Part shown: positions 57,694 to 64,000 of the stretch, one piece after another
How the letters are laid out: the number at the start of each line of letters is the position of its first letter
Numbering within the stretch: position 1 is the first letter of the stretch
NCBI RefSeq assembly: GCF_949987515.2
Contig: NC_082694.2
Span: 15,989,958-16,053,957 of the forward strand
Reading direction: 5' to 3'
Source of the DNA: Delphinus delphis
Taxonomy: Eukaryota > Chordata > Mammalia > Artiodactyla > Delphinidae
DNA length: 64,000 nucleotides
Made by a program: the position numbers and the translations under genes
The notes under the pieces: model-generated
The model's database searches: none
Seen by the model: the letters and a program-made list of their open reading frames with translations, nothing else
What the model was told of the DNA's origin: nothing

Positions 57694-57955
57694 TCAAAGA
57701 GGAGGTGGTGGAGGCTCATTTCCTTTATTACTCTCTTTTAAATTTAGGTTTTCTAAAGCAACATCTAAAGGCATAATATCTACACAGCCCATAGCACCAA
57801 AATCTGCCATCTCCCCCCGTTCATCCTCGTCTGAGGACGAGCTCTCTTCACGAACTAAAGTGGACAGAAGGAGCTCTTGGACAAACAGGCTGCGGTCTGC
57901 GCGCTCACTTTCCATGGACTGGCGCTCTGTTTCAGACATTTTAGGATCATTCAAC
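57694..57955 (-). CDS. KCMF1: KCMF1 last coding exon (C-terminus)
   Basis: KCMF1 is a ZZ-type zinc-finger protein that acts as an E3 ubiquitin ligase with RAD6-type E2 enzymes and UBR4 in protein quality control. This exon encodes the last 86 residues after the arginine codon split by the intron, starting LNDPKMSETERQ. It includes a leucine-rich helix (SLFVQELLLSTLVREE), an acidic serine patch (SSSSDEDERGE), the segment DFGAMGCVDIMPLDVALENL, and the terminal EPPPPPL before TGA (57696-57694). The acceptor is tttttaatttacacag followed by exon base G at 57955. If the protein has the usual 381 residues, these are residues ~296-381. I recall DEDD in human where DEDE stands here. The frame extends into the intron as an open frame, but the acceptor fixes the exon edge. 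Confidence 0.97.
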
Positions 57956-58989
57956 CTGTGTAAATTAAAAAGAAAAGAGCTTATTGGTAAAGAGTCAATG
58001 AACAATGTCGTGGTCAACTTCTACAATGTCCTACTCTGTACAAGCTTCACAGGCGGCAAAACTCGGAATCTGAGACGTATTAATGGAACACCTTGCTCTA
58101 ATTTACCTCGTTAATTATGTTGAGATGAATTCCCCACACTTGTAACAGCAATACTGTTACCCCGAGGTGCAAGTCTATGCTTTAATTAGATTCAATGAGA
58201 AAAAATACATTTACACTTCTCATACTCCCTTTAGAGAAAACTGTGGTGAAAAATTTCCTAAGGAAAACAAAATTTCTACCAGATTAGATACTTGGGGAAG
58301 TAGTGATTTCCCCAACCAAAATTTTACCAGTGGGTAGTAAAAAGAGGAAAAGTACCAACCCTGGTCACAAAAACAAAATGTGCAGTGATTAGAACAGTCA
58401 ACCGAAAAAAATCCTACAAGTTCTCTTGGCTTTTCTCTATTATTTCCATCTAATTCTTCCTGAAATGACGATATGTCCAGAAGACTGAGAGGGCAAACAC
58501 ACACACTCACACACACGCACGCACGAGCATGTGCGCACCTACGCTTCTACCAAGGACTGTGTAACAGGTCTGACCCAAGGTTTAACGGCCCAGTATGCTC
58601 ACCTGACAACAGGCACTTATGAGACCTGTGTCATGTTGGGAAACCTGGTTCGTTTGCACAGAGACTGGACGGCTGTCAAGAGCTGAATTTTTATTACTAA
58701 CCTGTTAAGTGACTTATGCAAAATTCTGCTTAGTTTCAGTGCTAATTTTATTTCTCTACATTTTTAGTGGCAAAGAAAGAAAGGGAAGCTGGTTGGAGCA
58801 CTGGGATCAAGAAAAGTAACAAACAGGGAGAAGATGGTGACAGTGAAAGGAGGTTCAGTAGGCACGCGTGACAGGTGCTCCTCCCGGCGAAGCCAGGTGC
58901 ACCTGGAGCCCACGCTCGTCTACACCCCGCACCTGTTCCCTGCTGTCCCACCGACGCTGGAAGGCACGGGGGCATCCCAAAGCAGCCAT

Positions 58990-59185
58990 GGAGGAGGCAT
59001 ACTGGGCACTCACCATGGGCTCTGCTCTAAGGGCTTTTTGTATGGATTATCTCTTTTAACTCCTACGAGTTAGGTCTCATTATTATCAACTTATAGGCAG
59101 AAGAAACAGAAGAGGTTAAGTGACGTGCTCAAAAATCTCACAGCCATCAAGTTCAAAACCACTCAATGATTAGATCCATGGCTTA
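58990..59185 (+). mobile_element. MIR-like SINE in KCMF1 intron
   Basis: 'ctgggcactcaccatggg', 'ttatctcttttaactcct', 'ggcagaagaaacagaagagg' and 'aagtgacgtgctcaaaaat' match MIR order. Confidence 0.7.
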
Positions 59186-60709
59186 GAAAACAAAAGATCT
59201 AAATTTAAGAACTGAAAGAACACAAAAGGATCTGGAAGGTAACTACATAAAAGCCATTAAATCCACATTGAAAGGAAATGACTGATGACATTTATGATTA
59301 AAACCAAATTAAGAATGTAAGAGAGTATCTAATGAAACAGGAGATTGAGCAATAGGCTACATATTCTCAATCAAAAACTCTGAAAGTGCTAAGAAGTGAA
59401 GTACATTCCACATCCTTAGTTTTGGAAAAGGCCTTAAAAAGAAAAACAAACTAAAGTCAAACCTATTAGAAAGAGAAAGGATGCATAGAAAACTACCTAC
59501 ACAGCAAGCAGGCAAACTAGAAACATACAGGCTGAGGCCCCCAAACCTTCGGAGAGCATGTAATTCTAGTATTACTGTTTTCATTTTTAGGAAATAACTG
59601 AGAAAATGTTTCACTCCTGAGGGGGGTAGATAAAATCGGTACTAGGACTAGACGTCTTGATGGCCAAACTTCATTTGGGATCTAGAAGTAACTGCAAAGC
59701 TTGTAAGGAGCTTCAAACCGGAGTTAGCCAAACTAGTTGGCTCCATTACCAAGAGACTGGAATCTGACATAGGCACTTACACAACTGCTTTCTAAAAGGT
59801 CAACCATTTTTGGATCCCAAAGAAACTGTGTCCCACCATCAGTTCCAAGGCAACAGGAACAGGAATTGCCCCTGGTCAAAGAGACCAAAGACGAGGCTGG
59901 AGCCCCACACATATCACATGACAGCTGTGTGGCCAGGGACAGGGATTTCCCCTTGGAAACATCGCAGGCCCTCTCCCAGCCTTGAAGATTCTCAGCACAC
60001 ATGTTAATGTATTTGAAGTTCTGAGACGCCCAAGAGTAAATAAACTATTTGTTAGTTAGTTTTGCCCAAACTTATTCATCAGGAAAAAAACGAACATAAA
60101 TAACTATTTATATTTCTTAGAATATATAAAGTTCCAGGGAATATTTTTTGGGAAATATTGCCTTAGGTAAACTATATGAGTCAGGATCTAATGACACAAT
60201 GAAAGATGTAGAAAGTGGTCTACAAATTGCAAGGTACTATGCAACTAACTATCAGATGACAGAAGGGGGGCCTTCCAGAAGCTACAACCAGAATCCAAGG
60301 GAAGCACTCAGAGGCCACCCATACTGTGCCCTGGTTGCTGGCTGTCTGGTCTAGAATAACTACATAGAGAAAAGTCCCAGATCAAGCTCACTGAGTCTGG
60401 AGCTCAAAAAACAAAAACAAAAAACCAGAGTGGAACAAAGGTGGGAAGATGTATTTTCCAAAGGGCAGTGGGGCAAGACATTCATTCCACCCCCCAGGCC
60501 AGCGAACCCTCAGCAGACACACACACTGGTAGGGCTCCTTTCTGAGGCAGGTACCTAGATCTGTGGCTCTGTGCTTTCTCTACGTTGAAGCCACATTTTC
60601 TGGTGATAATCAATCAGGCACAGTTACTCACTTTGCAGAGATAATACAAAGGTAAAATTTCCACTTGAAACTTCCTCCTTAGATCCATACCAAATGATAA
60701 TAAGTACCA

Positions 60710-60900
60710 TTAACTGGCTTTTATTACACGCCAGATACTGAGCCAGACCATACACATACCTGTACTCCATTTCATCCTCAAAACAATTCTCATTCTAATG
60801 CGGCAGAACTCATGGGATATTATAAAACTGAGGTCTGGAGAAGTGAAGTGACTTGCCTAAGGTCCAAACTAGTAAAAGCTGGGGCTCTTGACAGGGGTCC
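60710..60900 (+). mobile_element. MIR-like SINE in KCMF1 intron
   Basis: 'cgccagatactgagccag', 'tcctcaaaacaattctc', 'aactgaggtctggagaag' and 'tgacttgcctaaggtcc' match MIR order. Confidence 0.72.
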
Positions 60901-61864
60901 TATTTGCAGAGATGTGCAAACAGTTTTTATTCTGCATCAACAATATGTTATTTACAACTATACACATGTGCCACTGTACTAACAGAGATGTTTAAAAGTA
61001 TGAGATAAAAGAAATACACACAGAAATAGTGTTTTCTTCTAACATCTAGTTGCCACACACATTACTTTTTGGAGATAAATGATACATTACACTAATTTTC
61101 TTCTTCGTGTCACAGTTTTTAACTTTATATTCCTCTCTATTCCATTAAAAGTCCAAATTAGTCCAGGTTCTTTATCTGCTGAGCCTACTCATTACTGCTC
61201 TTTCTAAAATTCTTTTATTTTTAAAAGTCACATAAAATGCCTACGAGGTCTCAGGAGAGGAACATATTTGGTTGCTAATGGTAGTTTTCAGAAGCAAATA
61301 AGAACTCTACTCCATCCAGCAGAGCCATTTACTGTGTGTACTAAGTATTTTTTACACTGTGGTGAACCATTTTTTTTAAAGAGTTATTTTGTGTACGCTA
61401 ACCACAAAAATTTAAATTCCACTTCTTTAGAAAGTCTCAGGAGAAAACCACCACATTATAAAATCTTCTCTTGTACTTTTGGATATTTCACAGCAGACTG
61501 AAACTGGCAATAAAAAGACAGCAAAGTTAATTATGACAATAAATGTACCTAGTATGTCCCATATATGTAATGACATGATGTTTACATATTATGGGCAACA
61601 TGGGAAAAGAAATTCATATCAGATGATGACACACCGTCAGAACAAGACCATCAGCATTCCTAGTTTATCTAAAATAAACTATTTTTCATATTTTTAAGGA
61701 AATACTGAATATACAGTTTTGATTAGAGATCTGTGAGTTTTAATGGTTTGATCAAAGGCCGAGTCTTTAAGAACACATATAAGCACAAAAGAGAAAAGGT
61801 CATCTCAGGCTGCGCGGTGCCAATAAAATACTACTTCTCAAAGTTACATTAATAAATGAACTAC

Positions 61865-62147
61865 CTTGTTAAAAGAAACTGGGAATTCTGGATAGTTTGC
61901 TGACTGCTTTCTGTGTTAGCTGTGTTGGTTGTTGCTGTGGATTGTGTGATTGTAGTGGTGACACTGCTTGTGTTAGTACGTCGGGTTGCGTTGCGTGCAG
62001 TCTCCAGTTGTTGCCGTGCTGCCTGGGCGTGCTGCCGTTCTAGCTGCAGCTGCATCTGCAGTTGTTGTAACTGAGAAGCTGAAGGGCCAGAGGAATTAAG
62101 CTGTCCTCCTGCAGAACGTCTCACTCCTGATAACTGGGATAAAAGCT
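61865..62147 (-). CDS. KCMF1: KCMF1 penultimate coding exon
   Basis: This 283-base exon encodes 93 complete codons plus split codons at each end (Glu at the start, Arg at the end), about residues 201-295 of the usual 381. The product starts (E)LLSQLSGVRRSAGG. It continues with a glutamine-rich, probably coiled-coil stretch (SQLQQLQMQLQLERQ, then AARQQLETARN) and a serine/threonine-rich stretch (SSVTTTITQSTATTN), and ends in QNSQFLLT. The acceptor is ccattggcag|AG at 62148/62147; the donor is AAG|GTAG. Phases agree with the next exon. The N-terminal ZZ and C2H2-type zinc fingers are encoded by exons beyond the right edge. The last two exons together cover nearly half the protein, with no stop or frameshift, so the gene looks intact. 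Confidence 0.97.
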
Positions 62148-64000
62148 CTGCCAATGGAAATGAAGACATTAATGTCTACTTCAATATGAGGAAAACAAAA
62201 TGCTACAGATCATTCTTTTACCAGAGGAACATTAAAAATGATCGTCAACAGGAAGGTAACCTGTGGCACCACACAGTTCCAGCTTGGAGCTTAATACCTT
62301 TTAGGATGCCTCCTAGAGGCAAGAGTTGTGTATGTGTTGTGTATGGGAAATGCAAATACATATGAATACTAGCTCACATACAATTATTCTTAAGCAAAAC
62401 ATAGCAAATTGTTTTTTAAGTTGTCTGCATAATGGGCTGATTCAGTTACACTTTCTCTTAGTATCTTAGTAGGCTAAGGTGGCTCATCTGCTGGTCCAAA
62501 CACAACACAAACCCTCTCAACGTGAGCCCCATGAAGGCACGGATCAAGTCTACTGTTTACGATATGCCTGGTTCTTAGAACAGCACCTGACACATAGTAG
62601 GCACTCAAACATTTATTTAATGATTGAATGACTCTCAGAATTAAATCCAAGAGACCTGCATCATTTCTAACTGTGACGGTTGTACACTTGCCTCTGCCTT
62701 CTTTCTCTGGAACCTTCTGGTACTGCTGTTTGAGAGCCCCAGAACACCACTGCAGTGAGGACCACCGGTGATGCCCAGTGAAGCTGATTAGCTCCTGACT
62801 GTACAGCCTATTTAGACGCTCTTGTTTGGACAAGGCTGTGCTCATCAGAAGCCAGGTGGCTCTCTGTCCCTGCCTTGTCATCTAAGTGAGGTGCAGTAGT
62901 TGCCTTCTCCCACGTGGAGGGTCTATCTGGCTTACATGGATTTGATGATTGCCCTTTCAACACTACTAGGCTGGCGAAGCTCTTCACCATTAAAATTCGT
63001 TTCCAGGGCAATTTCTGCCGTATTGCTCACTGCTGTTTTATTCCAGGGGCTCTTAACACCATTCTTTCACATAGTCCATCACTAACATAAACTAATTTTC
63101 ACTGACAGAAAAAAACTGAATGGAGAAAGTGTCTCAACTGTGAATTTTGCCCCCAGAAATCACATTAACTTTTAGAGCCTGCTACCAAAGACAGCCGGTA
63201 AATATCCTTTTAGATGAAGAAGTATTTTTTAAAATTCCCAAAACTCAGTTTTTTGGGGCTTACTGCACATCCAAATGCCCAAAGCACATTTGAAATTAAG
63301 ATTTTACACTGGCTTCCCTGGTGGCGCAGTGGTTAAGAATCCGCCTGCCAATGCAGGGGACACGGGTTTGAGCCCTGGTCTGGGAAGATCCCACATGCCG
63401 CGGAGCAACTAAGCCCGTTCACCACAACTACTGAGCCTGTGCTCTACAGCCCGCGAGCCACAACTACTGAAGCCAACGTGACACAACTACTGAAGCCCGC
63501 GCACCTAGAGCCCATGCTTGACAACAAGAGAAGCCACTGAAAGGAGAAGCCTTGAGGTGACAAGCACCTCAACGAAGAGTAGCCCCTGCTCGCCGCAACT
63601 AGAGAAAGCCCGTGCACAGCAAGGAAGACCCAACGCAGCCAAAAATAAATAAATAAATCTATTTTAAAAAAAAGTTAAAAAAAACGATTTTACACTGAAT
63701 ACCTCACATTTTCAGGAAGATTTTATGAATAACACTGTTCCTACTTTCGATGACGGATGTATACTCAGCTGCATTTCAGGTATGCGTTCCACTGTACGTA
63801 CACATTTCGGACTTGTACAGGCTCCCTGGACTCTTACTGCCTGCCAGTGCTTACTGTGTCTTTCAGGGTCTCAGCCTACAGTGACTTCTGACATTTTGAC
63901 TGTCAAACCTTGTGTTTTGCTGCTGGCTTCCCAGGTTGGCCATGCATGAGACCGGTGACTTGGCTATGAACTACATGTTCAAATGTTGTTGTTTCTTTTA
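62148..64000 (-). other. KCMF1: KCMF1 upstream intron, incomplete at the right edge
   Basis: The intron runs beyond the window. It contains an L2-like fragment at ~62500-62650 ('agcacctgacacatagtagg', antisense) and a long SINE at 63311-63684. A branch-point-like TTAAT (62172-62168) sits ~22 bases before the exon. The 135-codon minus frame at 62474-62881 overlaps the L2 fragment and is not an exon I can support. Confidence 0.9.
63311..63684 (+). mobile_element. CHR-family SINE, long form, in KCMF1 intron
   Basis: The duplication gattttacact (63300-63310) recurs at 63686. It is a complete long form with three 'cacaactactga' units and a TAAA plus A-rich tail. It lies antisense to KCMF1 transcription. 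Confidence 0.94.

Larger units (their letters stand above)
57956..61864 (-). other. KCMF1: KCMF1 intron between the last two coding exons
   Basis: This is a 3.9-kb phase-2 intron with GT-AG ends: donor AAG|GTAGTT at 61865/61864 and acceptor TTACACAG at 57956. It contains MIR-like fragments (58990-59185 and 60710-60900), a CA-rich tract near 58498-58525 and no CHR SINE. Nothing in it looks like an additional exon. Confidence 0.93.

Noticed and set aside
62474..62881. Possible additional KCMF1 exon (135-codon minus frame)
   Set aside because: The text does not match KCMF1, overlaps an L2 fragment, and the exon 61865-62147 already joins in correct phase to the expected preceding residues.
1..64000. 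CRISPR array, bacterial operon, tRNA or rRNA gene
   Set aside because: No regularly spaced direct repeats with unique spacers, no ribosome-binding-site-led gene strings and no cloverleaf-capable tRNA were seen. The tRNA-like boxes belong to SINEs. The sequence is mammalian.

Overview
This is a stretch of mammalian nuclear genome, almost certainly from a cetacean (whale or dolphin). The best clue is the dominant SINE: a tRNA-derived element that begins ggcttccctggtgg and is present in more than thirty copies. It occurs in three forms. The long form (~285-375 bp) ends in a segment like 'gaagacccaac..cagcc' plus a TAAA-rich tail. The CHR-2-like form (~200 bp) stops at 'accgc' plus a pure A tail. 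The short form (~115-135 bp) ends at 'ggccaaaa'. This is the CHR SINE family of the Cetacea/hippo/ruminant clade. The L1 3' ends are also of the artiodactyl/cetacean kind. I cannot name the species.

Only one functional gene is supported. The last two coding exons of KCMF1 (a ZZ-type zinc-finger E3 ubiquitin ligase) lie on the minus strand at 62147-61865 and 57955-57694, with clean splice sites and a single open frame that ends in the family's proline-rich C-terminus. Its 3' untranslated region follows, probably to about 55855, where a polyadenylation signal is followed by a GT-rich element. The 5' exons lie beyond the right edge. In human the next gene beyond the KCMF1 3' end is TCF7L1, so positions 1-55,850 are probably the intergenic region between the two. 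No TCF7L1 exon is visible.

Layout. 1-3.5 kb: L1 and L2 fragments and SINEs. 3.5-9.6 kb: an old antisense L1 broken up by LTR-like repeats, a hAT-like DNA transposon and SINEs. 10-14.6 kb: probable endogenous-retrovirus-like internal sequence split by a hAT element and an L1, then an MLT1-type LTR. 14.6-18.9 kb: a sense L1 carrying a ferritin light chain (FTL) processed pseudogene, SINEs and an MLT1A-like LTR. 19.5-24.1 kb: an antisense L1 with four SINEs. 24.6-33.5 kb: MaLR LTRs, MIR, MER5-like and L1 fragments. 33.7-36.3 kb: a decayed MaLR provirus with nested insertions. 36.3-39.8 kb: GC-richer sequence and unassigned repeats. 39.8-42.7 kb: L1 sequence with four SINEs, two of them at one target site. 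42.7-51.2 kb: mostly unique sequence with SINEs, a TG-rich array and two antisense L1 3' ends. 51.2-64 kb: SINE-poor sequence leading into and through KCMF1.

The open reading frames across 1-55 kb are mostly chance frames through SINEs, LTRs and L1 fragments. I found no CRISPR array, operon, toxin gene, intact transposase or novel coding system. The window's interest lies in KCMF1, the FTL pseudogene and the layered history of insertions. Repeat names were assigned by reading the sequence and recalling the families, not by a database search.
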